In this document: piece by piece, positions 9,344 to 22,006 of the stretch
Numbering within the stretch: position 1 is the first letter of the stretch
Layout of the letters: each line of letters begins with the position of its first letter
Assembly (NCBI RefSeq): GCF_000960475.2
Contig: NZ_JZDQ02000030.1
Location: 1 to 64,000, forward strand
Source: Nocardioides luteus
Lineage (GTDB): Bacteria; Actinomycetota; Actinomycetes; Propionibacteriales; Nocardioidaceae
DNA length: 64,000 nt
Reading direction: 5' to 3'
Notes under the pieces: generated by a model
Told to the model about the DNA's origin: nothing
The model's database searches: none
What the model saw: the letters and a program-made list of their open reading frames with translations, nothing else
Position numbers and translations under genes: made by a program

Positions 9344-9966
9344 CCACCACAACCGACCCCGGCCCTGACACGGGCGCAGCGACCGACCGGGCGACGCCCC
9401 AGCAGGGAGCGCTGCTCCGTCTCGGCATCCTGGTCGTGCTGATCGCGATCATCCTCGCGGCAGCCGGCTACATCGGCTGGCAGCTCACCCGCGGGGCCGA
9501 GGACTCGGTGGTGAGCCAGCGTGAGCAGGCGATGTCGGCGGCCGACAAGTTCGTCCAGCGGGTCAACACCTACGGCCCCGGTGACCTCGGCAGCGACAAG
9601 CAGACGATGCCGAAGTACCGCTCCCGGGTCGGGGAGCTGCTGACCTCGAAGTTCGAGAAGGAGTTCCTCGGCAACGTCGCCTTCGCCGAGGCCACCGTCG
9701 CCCAGACCGGCGTCGACCGCACCGTCGACGTGCACAGCGCCGGCGTCGCCGGCCTCGACGAGGACAGCGCGACCGTGCTCGTCGTGGCCGAGATCGCGAT
9801 CAGCTATCCGAAGTCCGAGAAGTCGGAGGAGCGGGTCGACGCCGCCCGCCAGCTCTCCCGCACCGAGGTCGAGCTGATCAAGCAGGACGGGGAGTGGCTC
9901 GTCGACGACTGGTACCCCGCCGAAGAGACACCGAACGCCGGAAGCACCGAAGGGGCGACCCCATGA
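9340..9966 (+). CDS. Mce-associated membrane protein
   Basis: 208 residues from a TTG start. A Thr/Asp/Pro-rich N-terminus of about 25 residues is followed by one membrane helix (about 28-47) and an extracytoplasmic alpha/beta domain. This is the layout of Mce-associated proteins (Mam/Mas) found downstream of mceF in actinobacteria, which in mycobacteria stabilise or assist the transporter. TTG is chosen because it overlaps the preceding TGA and no ATG or GTG in frame fits. The stop overlaps the next ATG (ATGA), so the two accessory genes are coupled. Confidence 0.8.
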   Translation: MTTTTDPGPDTGAATDRATPQQGALLRLGILVVLIAIILAAAGYIGWQLTRGAEDSVVSQREQAMSAADKFVQRVNTYGPGDLGSDKQTMPKYRSRVGELLTSKFEKEFLGNVAFAEATVAQTGVDRTVDVHSAGVAGLDEDSATVLVVAEIAISYPKSEKSEERVDAARQLSRTEVELIKQDGEWLVDDWYPAEETPNAGSTEGATP

Positions 9967-10943
9967 GTTCCGCGATGACCAGCCCGACCTGGTACGACGT
10001 GCTCGACGTCGAGCCCGACGCCACCACCGACGAGATCCGCACGGCGTGGAAGGCCGCGATCGCCGATCTGGATCCGACCGACCGCCGCTTCCGCACGCTC
10101 AACGAGGCCGCTGCCGTCCTTCTGGACGAGGAGAAGCGGGCTGCGTACGACGCGGGGCTGGCGACCCAGCAGGAGGCCGAGTCCGACGAGGCCGAGGCCG
10201 AGGACGCCGGCGAGGCCGACGCGGATGCGACCACAGCGGCGCCCGCCGAGGAGGTCGTCCCCGACGACGAGCCCGACCAGGCCGCCGACGAGGCCGATGA
10301 GGCCGACGAGGCCGATGAGACCGACGAGGGCGCAGCGGGCGCCGCGAAGGAGCCGGGCGGACGTACGCTCCCGCTGCTCCCGACCTGGAGCCTGGCGGCA
10401 GCAGGGGCCCTGGCGCTGGCCGCGGTCGTCGGGGCGGGTGTGGTCTTCTTCGGGCAGGAGAAGGTCTCGACCGTCGCCAACAACAACGTCACCACCAGCG
10501 TGGTCGAGGGTGCGGTGGGCAAGGAGATCACCCGCAACCACAAGCTTCTCGTCGAGGAGCAGGGTGCGGAGGCGCTGGAGGCTGCCAAGAAGGCGGCCGT
10601 CCCGCTGCTCTCCTACGACTACAGCAAGATGGACGAGTCGAAGGCCGCGGCCCACAAGGTGATGACGGCGGGCGAGAAGAAGGACTACGACCGCATCTTC
10701 GCCGTGCTCATCGACAACGTTCCCGAGACGAAGACCGTGGTCAAGACGCTGAAGCCGGTCGACGCCGGCGTCATCCGGGTCTCCGACGACGCCGTGCAGG
10801 TGCTGGTGCTGGTCGACCGTCAGGTCACCAACGCGCAGCAGACGACGCCGATCGGATATCAGGAGTACGCGATGCTCACGATGGCCAAGGTCGGCGACGA
10901 GTGGTTGGTGGACAAGCTCGAGACGCAGCCCGGCAAGGGCTGA
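9963..10943 (+). CDS. Mce-associated membrane protein with degenerate J-like domain
   Basis: 326 residues. Residues 6-60 look like a DnaJ J-domain (WYDVLDVEPDATTDEIRTAW, then LNEAAAVLLDEEKRAAYD), but the catalytic HPD tripeptide is absent; the loop reads ADLDPTDRRF. A 60-residue Asp/Glu/Ala-rich linker follows, then a membrane helix (about 140-162) and a C-terminal domain similar in layout to the preceding Mce-associated protein. It is the last gene of the mce operon, coupled by ATGA. The J-like part probably serves as a cytoplasmic interaction module, since without HPD it should not stimulate Hsp70 (family knowledge). A longer reading from 9894 is rejected. Confidence 0.8.
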   Translation: MSSAMTSPTWYDVLDVEPDATTDEIRTAWKAAIADLDPTDRRFRTLNEAAAVLLDEEKRAAYDAGLATQQEAESDEAEAEDAGEADADATTAAPAEEVVPDDEPDQAADEADEADEADETDEGAAGAAKEPGGRTLPLLPTWSLAAAGALALAAVVGAGVVFFGQEKVSTVANNNVTTSVVEGAVGKEITRNHKLLVEEQGAEALEAAKKAAVPLLSYDYSKMDESKAAAHKVMTAGEKKDYDRIFAVLIDNVPETKTVVKTLKPVDAGVIRVSDDAVQVLVLVDRQVTNAQQTTPIGYQEYAMLTMAKVGDEWLVDKLETQPGKG

Positions 10944-11146
10944 GGGTCGACCGCTGCGCCTCACCTGTCAAGTGATCGGAATGACATTTCCGGAGGGCGG
11001 ACCGATTGGCGCGGATGCTTGACCAGAGCCTCCTCTGGGGCGCATGATCATCCGCGATGCTCGACGAAGGCACTGCAGCACCGGGCCGATCTTCGAGCGC
11101 CGCAGGTGTGATGGAAGGTACTCCGGACTTTTAATCGGGCCCGGTG

Positions 11147-11175
11147 TTGTGAAGTGCGCTTTTGTGCCGTACTAT
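11147..11175 (+). promoter_or_regulatory. rpoB promoter, sigma-70-like
   Basis: TTGTGA (11147-11152) and TACTAT (11170-11175) are separated by exactly 17 nt, close to the vegetative consensus. Transcription would start near 11182, giving a leader of about 94 nt before the TTG of rpoB. The whole 10944-11275 gap holds no convincing gene. Its left half has only a weak CGGAA/TTCCG hairpin after the mce operon and no clear terminator. Confidence 0.65.
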
Positions 11176-11275
11176 GGCGCTTTGCGCATGCCTTCATATG
11201 CCCCTCAGCCTGCCCGGTGGCTGTTCGGTGGTCGGCAGCGCGAATCCACCTGCGAACCTTGTCGAAGGATTCCTC

Positions 11276-14200
11276 TTGGCCGCGCGCACCTCGTCGGGTG
11301 ACTCCACCCCTCGCCGCATCTCTTTCGCTAAGATCTCAGAGCCTCTCGAGCTTCCTCAGCTCCTCGCCCTCCAGACCGACAGCTTCGACTGGCTGATCGG
11401 TAACGAGCGCTGGCAGGAGCAGGTCGCCGCCCGCGAAGCAGCGGGTGAGGACGTGTCCCACAAGTCCGGTCTACAGGAGATCTTCGAGGAGATCTCCCCG
11501 ATCGAGGACTTCTCGGAGACCATGTCCCTCTCCTTCGAGAGCCCTGTCTTCTACGACCCCAAGTACACCGTCGAGGAGTGCAAGGAGAAGGACTTCACCT
11601 ACTCCGCGCCTCTCTATGTCTCGGCGGAGTTCACCAACAACGACACTGGTGAGATCAAGGGCCAGACGGTCTTCATGGGTGACTTCCCGCTCATGACCGA
11701 CCAGGGCACCTTCGTCATCAACGGCACCGAGCGTGTCGTCGTCTCGCAGCTCGTCCGGTCCCCGGGCGTCTACTTCGAGCGCACCGCCGACAAGACGTCC
11801 GACAAGGACATCTACACCGCCAAGCTGATCCCGAGCCGCGGTGCCTGGCTCGAGTTCGAGATCGACAAGCGCGACCTGGTCGGCGTCCGCCTCGACCGCA
11901 AGCGCAAGCAGAACGTCACGGTGCTGCTCAAGGCCCTCGGCTGGACCAACGAGCAGATCCGCGAGGAGTTCGGCGAGTACGAGTCGATGATGCTGACCCT
12001 GGAGAAGGACAGCACCACCGCCCAGGACGACGCGCTGCTCGACATCTACCGCAAGCTGCGCCCGGGCGAGCCGCCGACGCGTGAGGCCGCGCAGACGCTG
12101 CTGAACAACTACTACTTCAACCCGAAGCGCTACGACACCGCCAAGGTCGGTCGCTACAAGGTCAACAAGAAGCTCGGTCTGACCGAGGCCTTCGACCAGC
12201 AGACCCTGACCGTCGACGACATCGTCGCGACGATCAAGTACGTGGTGGCGCTGCACGACGGGCGTACGCAGCTGGAGACCCCGCAGGGCACGATCGACAT
12301 CGCCGCCGACGACATCGACCACTTCGGCAACCGCCGGATGCGTACGGTCGGCGAGCTGATCCAGAACCAGCTCCGCACCGGTCTGGCTCGCATGGAGCGC
12401 GTCGTGCGCGAGCGGATGACGACCCAGGACGTCGAGGCGATCACGCCGCAGTCCCTGATCAACATCCGTCCCGTGGTCGCTGCGCTGAAGGAGTTCTTCG
12501 GCACCTCGCAGCTGTCGCAGTTCATGGACCAGAACAACCCGCTCGCGGGCCTGACGCACAAGCGGCGTCTGTCGGCTCTCGGCCCGGGTGGTCTCTCCCG
12601 TGACCGCGCCGGCATGGAGGTCCGAGACGTCCACCCGTCGCACTACGGCCGGATGTGCCCGATCGAGACCCCTGAAGGTCCCAACATCGGTCTGATCGGT
12701 TCGCTGGCCTCCTTCGGCCGGATCAACCCGTTCGGTTTCGTCGAGACGCCCTACCGCAAGGTCGAGAACGGCGTCGTCACCGACAAGATCGACTACCTGA
12801 CCGCCGACGACGAGGACAAGTACGTCATCGCGCAGGCCAACGCGGCCGTCGACGAGAACATGCGGTTCGCCACCGAGCGCGTCCTGGTCCGCCAGCGCGA
12901 CGGTGAGGTTTCCGAGCTCCTCGCCGAGGAGGTCGACTACATCGACGTCTCGCCGCGCCAGATGGTGTCGGTCGCGACCGCGCTGATCCCGTTCCTCGAG
13001 CACGACGACGCCAACCGTGCGCTCATGGGCGCCAACATGCAGCGTCAGGCGGTGCCGCTGGTCCGCAGCGACTCGCCGCTGGTCGGCACGGGTATCGAGT
13101 ACCGCGCGGCTGTCGACGCCGGTGACGTGCTCGTCGCGAAGAAGGCCGGTGTGGTCAAGGAGGTCTCCTCCGACCTGATCGAGACCCTCAACGACGACGG
13201 CACCTACACCTCCTACAAGCTCGCGAAGTTCGAGCGCTCCAACCAGGGCAACTGCGTCAACCAGCAGCCGCTGGTCGACGAGGGCGCCCGGGTCGAGGTC
13301 GGCTCCCCGCTGGCCGACGGTCCGGCGACCCAGGGTGCCGAGATGGCGCTGGGCGCCAACCTCCTGGTCGCCTTCCAGTCGTGGCAGGGCCACAACTACG
13401 AGGACGCGATCATCCTCTCGCAGCGTCTGGTGCAGCAGGACTACCTCACCTCGATCCACATCGAGGAGCACGAGGTCGACGCCCGCGACACCAAGCTGGG
13501 TCCGGAGGAGATCACCCGGGACATCCCGAACGTCTCCGAGGAGATGCTGGCCGACCTCGACGAGCGCGGCATCATCCGCATCGGCGCCGAGGTCACCACC
13601 GGTGACATCCTGGTCGGCAAGGTCACCCCGAAGGGCGAGACCGAGCTGACCCCGGAGGAGCGCCTGCTCCGCGCGATCTTCGGTGAGAAGGCGCGCGAGG
13701 TCCGCGACACCTCGATGAAGGTTCCGCACGGCGAGGAGGGCACCGTCATCGGTGTCCGCGTCTTCGACCGTGAGGAGGGCGACGAGCTGCCGCCGGGCGT
13801 GAACCAGCTGGTTCGGGTCTACGTGGCGCAGAAGCGCAAGATCTCCGTGGGTGACAAGCTCGCCGGCCGTCACGGCAACAAGGGCGTCATCGCGAAGATC
13901 CTGCCGGTCGAGGACATGCCGTTCATGGAGGACGGCACCCCGGTCGACGTCCTGCTCAACCCGCTCGGTGTTCCGCGTCGTATGAACATCGGACAGGTCC
14001 TGGAGCTCCACCTCGGCTGGCTCGCCAAGCAGGGTTGGGACCTCAACCTCTCCGACGACCCCGAGGACAGCGCCTGGAAGCAGCGCCTGATCAAGATCCA
14101 CGCCGACAAGGCCGAGCCGGGCACCAAGGTGGCCACCCCGGTCTTCGACGGTGCGCGTGAGGACGAGATCACCGGTCTGCTCGCCTCGACCCTCCCGAAC

Positions 14201-14746
14201 CGGGACGGTCAGCGTGTGGTCGGCACCGACGGCAAGGCCCGCCTCTTCGACGGTCGCTCCGGCGAGCCGTTCCCGGAGCCGGTGGCCGTGGGCTACATGT
14301 ACATCCTGAAGCTGCACCACCTGGTCGACGACAAGATCCACGCGCGTTCGACCGGTCCGTACTCGATGATCACCCAGCAGCCGCTCGGCGGTAAGGCCCA
14401 GTTCGGTGGCCAGCGCTTCGGTGAGATGGAGGTCTGGGCGATGGAGGCGTACGGCGCCGCCTACGCCCTGCAGGAGCTCCTGACCATCAAGTCGGACGAC
14501 GTGCCGGGCCGCGTGAAGGTGTACGAGGCGATCGTCAAGGGCGAGAACATCCCCGACTCGGGCATCCCGGAGTCGTTCAAGGTCCTCGTCAAGGAGATGC
14601 AGTCGCTGTGCCTGAACGTCGAGGTCCTGAGCCAGGACGGTTCGGCGATCGAGCTCCGTGACGCGGAGGAGGACGTCTTCCGCGCCGCCGAGGAGCTCGG
14701 CATCGACCTGTCCCGCCGCGAGCCCTCTTCCGTAGAGGAAGTCTGA
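11276..14746 (+). CDS. rpoB: DNA-directed RNA polymerase subunit beta
   Basis: 1156 residues, the usual actinobacterial length. The start is a TTG with AAGGA six bases upstream; the longer frame from 11162 lacks a ribosome site and adds non-conserved residues. The N-terminus reads RRISFAKISEPLELPQLLAL. The rifampicin pocket (about residues 405-450) is LSQFMDQNNPLAGLTHKRRL followed by SALGPGGL, with the sensitive-type Asp, His and Ser residues, so no classical resistance substitution is seen. GDKLAGRHGNKGVIAKI, near residue 858, is the active-site lysine region. It forms the catalytic core with RpoC, encoded 86 nt downstream. Confidence 0.99.
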   Translation: MAARTSSGDSTPRRISFAKISEPLELPQLLALQTDSFDWLIGNERWQEQVAAREAAGEDVSHKSGLQEIFEEISPIEDFSETMSLSFESPVFYDPKYTVEECKEKDFTYSAPLYVSAEFTNNDTGEIKGQTVFMGDFPLMTDQGTFVINGTERVVVSQLVRSPGVYFERTADKTSDKDIYTAKLIPSRGAWLEFEIDKRDLVGVRLDRKRKQNVTVLLKALGWTNEQIREEFGEYESMMLTLEKDSTTAQDDALLDIYRKLRPGEPPTREAAQTLLNNYYFNPKRYDTAKVGRYKVNKKLGLTEAFDQQTLTVDDIVATIKYVVALHDGRTQLETPQGTIDIAADDIDHFGNRRMRTVGELIQNQLRTGLARMERVVRERMTTQDVEAITPQSLINIRPVVAALKEFFGTSQLSQFMDQNNPLAGLTHKRRLSALGPGGLSRDRAGMEVRDVHPSHYGRMCPIETPEGPNIGLIGSLASFGRINPFGFVETPYRKVENGVVTDKIDYLTADDEDKYVIAQANAAVDENMRFATERVLVRQRDGEVSELLAEEVDYIDVSPRQMVSVATALIPFLEHDDANRALMGANMQRQAVPLVRSDSPLVGTGIEYRAAVDAGDVLVAKKAGVVKEVSSDLIETLNDDGTYTSYKLAKFERSNQGNCVNQQPLVDEGARVEVGSPLADGPATQGAEMALGANLLVAFQSWQGHNYEDAIILSQRLVQQDYLTSIHIEEHEVDARDTKLGPEEITRDIPNVSEEMLADLDERGIIRIGAEVTTGDILVGKVTPKGETELTPEERLLRAIFGEKAREVRDTSMKVPHGEEGTVIGVRVFDREEGDELPPGVNQLVRVYVAQKRKISVGDKLAGRHGNKGVIAKILPVEDMPFMEDGTPVDVLLNPLGVPRRMNIGQVLELHLGWLAKQGWDLNLSDDPEDSAWKQRLIKIHADKAEPGTKVATPVFDGAREDEITGLLASTLPNRDGQRVVGTDGKARLFDGRSGEPFPEPVAVGYMYILKLHHLVDDKIHARSTGPYSMITQQPLGGKAQFGGQRFGEMEVWAMEAYGAAYALQELLTIKSDDVPGRVKVYEAIVKGENIPDSGIPESFKVLVKEMQSLCLNVEVLSQDGSAIELRDAEEDVFRAAEELGIDLSRREPSSVEEV

Positions 14747-14751
14747 CGAGC

Positions 14752-14779
14752 GGGAGGTGCGCCCGCGGGCGCACCTCCC
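14752..14779 (+). other. Perfect 28-nt palindrome between rpoB and rpoC
   Basis: Arms GGGAGGTGCGCCCG and CGGGCGCACCTCCC (14 nt each, no mismatch) begin five bases after the rpoB stop. In RNA this gives a very stable hairpin with a short loop. The following bases are C/T-rich (CTTTAACTTT), not a clean T-tract, so it could be a partial terminator, an RNA processing site or a stability element that sets the rpoB:rpoC ratio. No second promoter before rpoC is obvious. Confidence 0.7.
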
Positions 14780-14832
14780 TCCCTCAGTCCCCTTTAACTT
14801 TCCAAGAACTAACGAAGGAACTGGAAGCCACC

Positions 14833-18708
<3,876 letters not shown>

Positions 18709-18723
18709 TCGAGTGGTCATCTG

Positions 18724-18755
18724 AAGGCCCCGCCTCCCTCGGGAGGCGGGGCCTT
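18724..18755. terminator. Bidirectional terminator between rpoC and the convergent oxidoreductase
   Basis: AAGGCCCCGCCTCC and GGAGGCGGGGCCTT form a perfect 14-bp stem with a CTCG loop. The AA/TT ends make it T-ended on both strands, suiting the converging genes rpoC (plus) and the oxidoreductase (minus), which ends at 18765. Confidence 0.85.
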
Positions 18756-18764
18756 CGCCGTTCC

Positions 18765-19646
18765 TCACGGGATCAGCAGCCAGCGGCCGTCCGACCCCGG
18801 CGCCGCGTCCGCCTCCTGGTAGGCCTCGGCGGCCTTGCTGAGCGGGCGGGTGGCGGCGATCCGGGTCGGCACGGTGCCGTCGGCGGCCAGCTCGAGGAGA
18901 CCGGCCAGGACCGGTCCGTCGGCATGGCTCATCACGGTCGAGACCTCGATGCCACGCTCGGACTCCGGCGCCCGGCCGGGCTTGACGCTGATGTAGCGGC
19001 CGCCGTCGCGTACGCCTGCCAGGGCCGGCTCGTTCAGAGCAGCCAGATCGAGGACGGCATCGTGGGCGCGCGGCTCGATCTCGGTGACGGTCCGGTCGGC
19101 GCCGGTGGCGAGGTGCTCGGTTCCGGGACGTACGAGGGCGTCGACGGTCCAACCGTCGGCCTTCGCCAGAGCCAGCGCCCAGAGGCCGACCCCGCCGGCG
19201 GCGCCGGTGACGAGGAGGCTGCCGCGCTCTGGACCGAGCAGGTCGAGGGCCTGGCGGGCGGTGAGTGCGTTGAGCGGGGCTGCGGCGGCCGCCTCGAGCG
19301 AGAGCGCGGTCGGTACGACCGCGGCGTCGGCTGCGGGGAGCACGACCTCGGTCGCATGTGCACGGGCACCTGCGGCGGGGTTGCCGTGGAAGCCGGCGAC
19401 CCGGTCGCCGACGGCGAAGCCGGAGACCGTCTCGCCGACCTCGGTGACCACGCCGCTGAAGTCGAAGCCGAGACCGATCACGTCGGGGAGGCCGATGGCC
19501 GCGTGGTCGGCGGCGACGAAGGCGTCGAAGAGGGTGAAGCCGGCCGCGGCCACCTCGACCCGGATGTCGTCGGTGCCCAGGGGCTGCGACGGGAGCTCCT
19601 CGAGGTGCGGGGTCGGGTCGCCGGCGCGGGAGATGAGTGCGTACAT
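18765..19646 (-). CDS. Zinc-free medium-chain alcohol dehydrogenase / quinone oxidoreductase-like protein
   Basis: 293 residues, slightly shorter than typical quinone reductases (about 320). The N-terminal GroES-like fold (GFDFSGVVTEVGETVSGFAVGD) lacks the cysteine/histidine zinc ligands. The NADPH-binding loop is VTGAAGGVG at about residue 147. It probably reduces quinones or enals with NADPH. It is divergent from an HxlR regulator with a 111-nt shared control region, a common pairing for electrophile- or redox-induced reductases. Ribosome site GAAGGA lies upstream of the ATG. Confidence 0.85.
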   Translation of the reverse strand: MYALISRAGDPTPHLEELPSQPLGTDDIRVEVAAAGFTLFDAFVAADHAAIGLPDVIGLGFDFSGVVTEVGETVSGFAVGDRVAGFHGNPAAGARAHATEVVLPAADAAVVPTALSLEAAAAAPLNALTARQALDLLGPERGSLLVTGAAGGVGLWALALAKADGWTVDALVRPGTEHLATGADRTVTEIEPRAHDAVLDLAALNEPALAGVRDGGRYISVKPGRAPESERGIEVSTVMSHADGPVLAGLLELAADGTVPTRIAATRPLSKAAEAYQEADAAPGSDGRWLLIP

Positions 19647-19684
19647 GGTGTTCGTCCTTCGGTATGTGGTCGACTGCTTGCATG

Positions 19685-19737
19685 CACTACTTTCGGTGCC
19701 CTACTCTCTATTGGGAAGAAGGCACTTTGAAGTGGTG
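19685..19737. promoter_or_regulatory. Candidate HxlR operator in divergent promoter region
   Basis: An imperfect inverted repeat (CACTACTTTCGGTGCC at 19685-19700 and GGCACTTTGAAGTGGTG at 19721-19737) flanks an A/T-richer centre between the two divergent genes. HxlR-type regulators usually bind such dyads in the shared intergenic space. No footprint evidence exists, so the exact half-sites are uncertain. Confidence 0.4.
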
Positions 19738-19757
19738 TACGCACCTGGAGGTTTGCC

Positions 19758-20144
19758 ATGGGGACGACAACGGCCGAGCGACCGAGCGGATTCGACGCGT
19801 TCACGGCGATGTGTCCGAGCCGGCGGCTGCTGGACACGATCGGTGACAAGTGGGTGAGCCTGGCGATCGTGGCGCTCGGGATCCGCGGGCCGCTGAGGTA
19901 TTCGGAGCTGGCCTCCCAGATCGAGGGGGTCAGCCAGAAGATGCTGACCCAGTCGCTGCGGAAGATGGAGCGCGACGGGCTCCTGATCCGCACGGTGACC
20001 CCGTCGGTGCCGGTGCGCACCGACTACGAGCTCACCCCGCTCGGGCTGACGCTGCTGCCCGTCATCGCCCACCTCAAGGAGTGGGCCGAGGAGCACATGG
20101 CGGACGTCGATGCCGCCCGGACGGCGTACGACGCACGGGCCTGA
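19758..20144 (+). CDS. HxlR/DUF24-family winged-helix transcriptional regulator
   Basis: 128 residues. It carries the family signature CPSRRLLDTIGDKWVSLAI with the N-terminal cysteine (residue 19) often used as a redox or electrophile sensor, then a winged helix (LRYSELASQIEGVSQKMLTQ, LRKMERDGLL). It probably controls the divergent oxidoreductase in response to quinones, aldehydes or similar compounds (inference from family behaviour). The ATG at 19758 gives a standard-length protein. Confidence 0.9.
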   Translation: MGTTTAERPSGFDAFTAMCPSRRLLDTIGDKWVSLAIVALGIRGPLRYSELASQIEGVSQKMLTQSLRKMERDGLLIRTVTPSVPVRTDYELTPLGLTLLPVIAHLKEWAEEHMADVDAARTAYDARA

Positions 20145-20257
20145 GAATTTCTCGCAACCGGATGCAACGGACCATCAGGTCCGCGCGTCTCAGGGGTAGG
20201 ACGATGAGTTACTGGCTGGGTGACATCTGGCTGACATCTGCTACTCGAGGAGCGAAG

Positions 20258-20908
20258 ATGCGGCGCGTACGGCTGATAGTGGTCGGAGTCGGGATCTTCG
20301 GCGTGCTCGCGGTGGGAGGTTGCGGGTCGACGACGGACGGGGCGGTCGACTCTTCACCATCTGCCTCCGGGACCGCAGATCCTACCCAGGCCGGCAGCTC
20401 GCCATCGTCCCCGATTCAGTCCTCACCGGCGGCCACGGGGGGTTCGCCGGTGAGGACTGAGTCCCCTTCTTCCGATGCGGCGCCGGCGGATCCGGTGACG
20501 CCGAAGTGCGCCAACGCCGACCTGAAGGCCGGTTATCGCGCGACCGATGCGGGTGCGGGCTCGAGGTTCGGCGAGATCACCCTGACCAACGTCTCCGACC
20601 ATGCGTGCGCCCTGGGCGGTTTCGGCGGGTTGTCGTACGTCGGGGGTGACAACGGCACCCAGATCGGCGCGCCGGCGTCGCGTGAGGGCTCGTGGCGCAA
20701 GGTGATCATGAAGCCCGGCCAGGTGGCCGTGAGCGAGGTCTCCGAGTCGACCGCCGAGAACTACCCGGCCGCGACCTGCAAGCCGGCCGAGGTGGACGGG
20801 TTCCGGGTCTACCCGCCCGACTCCTACGACTCCCAGTTCGTCCGCCACGAGACGACCGGGTGTGCGTCCAAGAAGGTGTCGCTCCTGTCTCACCACGCGT
20901 TCCACTAG
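20258..20908 (+). CDS. DUF4232-type secreted lipoprotein
   Basis: 216 residues. Signal peptide with lipobox (AVGGCG, Cys about 22), a Ser/Thr/Pro/Ala-rich linker to about residue 80, then a beta-rich domain with two cysteine pairs (PKCANADLKAGY, HACALGGFGGL, ATCKPAEVDGF, TGCASKKVSL) matching the layout of DUF4232 proteins. Function unknown; it should sit on the outer side of the membrane. The ATG at 20258 follows GAGGAG at six bases. Two direct copies of TGACATCTG lie just upstream (20221-20229 and 20232-20240) and may be a regulatory site. The linker DNA contains a strong inverted repeat (20416-20460). Confidence 0.82.
   Translation: MRRVRLIVVGVGIFGVLAVGGCGSTTDGAVDSSPSASGTADPTQAGSSPSSPIQSSPAATGGSPVRTESPSSDAAPADPVTPKCANADLKAGYRATDAGAGSRFGEITLTNVSDHACALGGFGGLSYVGGDNGTQIGAPASREGSWRKVIMKPGQVAVSEVSESTAENYPAATCKPAEVDGFRVYPPDSYDSQFVRHETTGCASKKVSLLSHHAFH
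20416..20460. repeat. 16-bp perfect inverted repeat inside the lipoprotein linker
   Basis: TCAGTCCTCACCGGCG (20416-20431) and CGCCGGTGAGGACTGA (20445-20460) are perfect complements with a 13-nt loop. They lie within the low-complexity Ser/Pro linker of the DUF4232 gene and could form a hairpin in the mRNA. Confidence 0.8.
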
Positions 20909-20938
20909 CGGCCATCCGCCGGCGGGATCCTGTCGGGC

Positions 20939-22006
20939 ATGAGACGTGTCCGAGCAGGCCTCCTCGTGTCCGCGGTGCTCCTGGCGAGCTCCGCCCTCAC
21001 CCCGGCGCACGCCGCGAACGACTCGCGGACCTTCGATCTCCAGGCGCACCGCGGCGGCATCGCGCTGACGGTCGAGAACACGCTCCCGGCCTTCGAGCGG
21101 GCGCTGCAGCTGGGGGTGAGCACCCTCGAGCTCGATGTGCAGATCACCGAGGACGGCTACGCGGTCGTCACCCATGACCGGGACCCGAACCCGGCCAAGT
21201 GCGTCGACACCGCACCGGCCTTCCCCGGCGATCCCGAGTTCCCGTACGTGCCGAACCGGACCTACATCAAGGACCTGACGCTCGCCCAGGTGCGCACGAT
21301 CGACTGCGGATCGCTGCGGCAGCCGCAGTTCCCCGAGCAGGAGCTGGCGCCGGGGGCTCGGATGCCGCTGCTCTCGGAGGTGTTCTCCCTGGTCAACAGC
21401 TACCACGCGGGCCAGGTCACGCTGAACGTGGAGACCAAGGTCGAGGCGGGTGCGCCGGAGCAGACCGCGCCCCGCGAGCAGTTCGTACGCGTCGTGCTGG
21501 CCGAGATCAGGCGGGCGCACATCCGCAACCAGGTCACGATCCAGAGCTTCGACTGGGGCGCGCTGAAGCGAGTCCGAGAGGTCGAGCCTCGGCTGCCGAT
21601 CGTCGCGCTGACCAACGGGCAGCAGTTCCTCCAGCAGGGACAGCCGGGCGCCTCGCCGTGGCTGGGCGGGATCGACATCGACGACTTCGAGGGCTCGCTG
21701 CAGGAGCGGTACGTCGCGGCCGCGGACTCCTTCGGGGCCGACGCGGTCTCGCCGGTTCACGGTGACCCGCAGGGCGGCTCGGTGTCGGACCCCGGTTATG
21801 TGCCGTTCACGAACCAGGAGCTGGTCGACGCCGCGCACGCCCGCGGGATCGCGGTCGTGCCGTGGACGGTGGACGACGTCGCCACGATGGAGCACCTGAT
21901 CGACCTCGGGGTCGACGGGATGATCACCGACCGGCCGGACGTGCTGCGCGAGGTGCTGGCCGAGCGCGGCTACAAGCTGCCGCGCATATATGCAGGTCAC
22001 GTGTAG
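20939..22006 (+). CDS. Secreted glycerophosphodiester phosphodiesterase-family protein
   Basis: 355 residues. A cleavable signal peptide (LLVSAVLLASSALTPAHA) precedes a TIM-barrel GDPD domain with LQAHRGGIALTVENTLPAFE (catalytic His-Arg and Glu-Asn), LELDVQITEDGYAVVTHD, and the C-terminal VVPWTVDD...GVDGMITDRPD. These enzymes hydrolyse glycerophosphodiesters to glycerol-3-phosphate and an alcohol; export suggests phosphate or glycerol scavenging outside the cell. No ribosome site is seen, but GATCCT ends seven bases before the ATG, so the transcript may be leaderless. Confidence 0.88.
   Translation: MRRVRAGLLVSAVLLASSALTPAHAANDSRTFDLQAHRGGIALTVENTLPAFERALQLGVSTLELDVQITEDGYAVVTHDRDPNPAKCVDTAPAFPGDPEFPYVPNRTYIKDLTLAQVRTIDCGSLRQPQFPEQELAPGARMPLLSEVFSLVNSYHAGQVTLNVETKVEAGAPEQTAPREQFVRVVLAEIRRAHIRNQVTIQSFDWGALKRVREVEPRLPIVALTNGQQFLQQGQPGASPWLGGIDIDDFEGSLQERYVAAADSFGADAVSPVHGDPQGGSVSDPGYVPFTNQELVDAAHARGIAVVPWTVDDVATMEHLIDLGVDGMITDRPDVLREVLAERGYKLPRIYAGHV

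Noticed and set aside
11471..14341. A 956-codon open frame antisense to rpoB
   Set aside because: Same cause: the complement of a high-G+C gene lacks stops. No ribosome site or domain.
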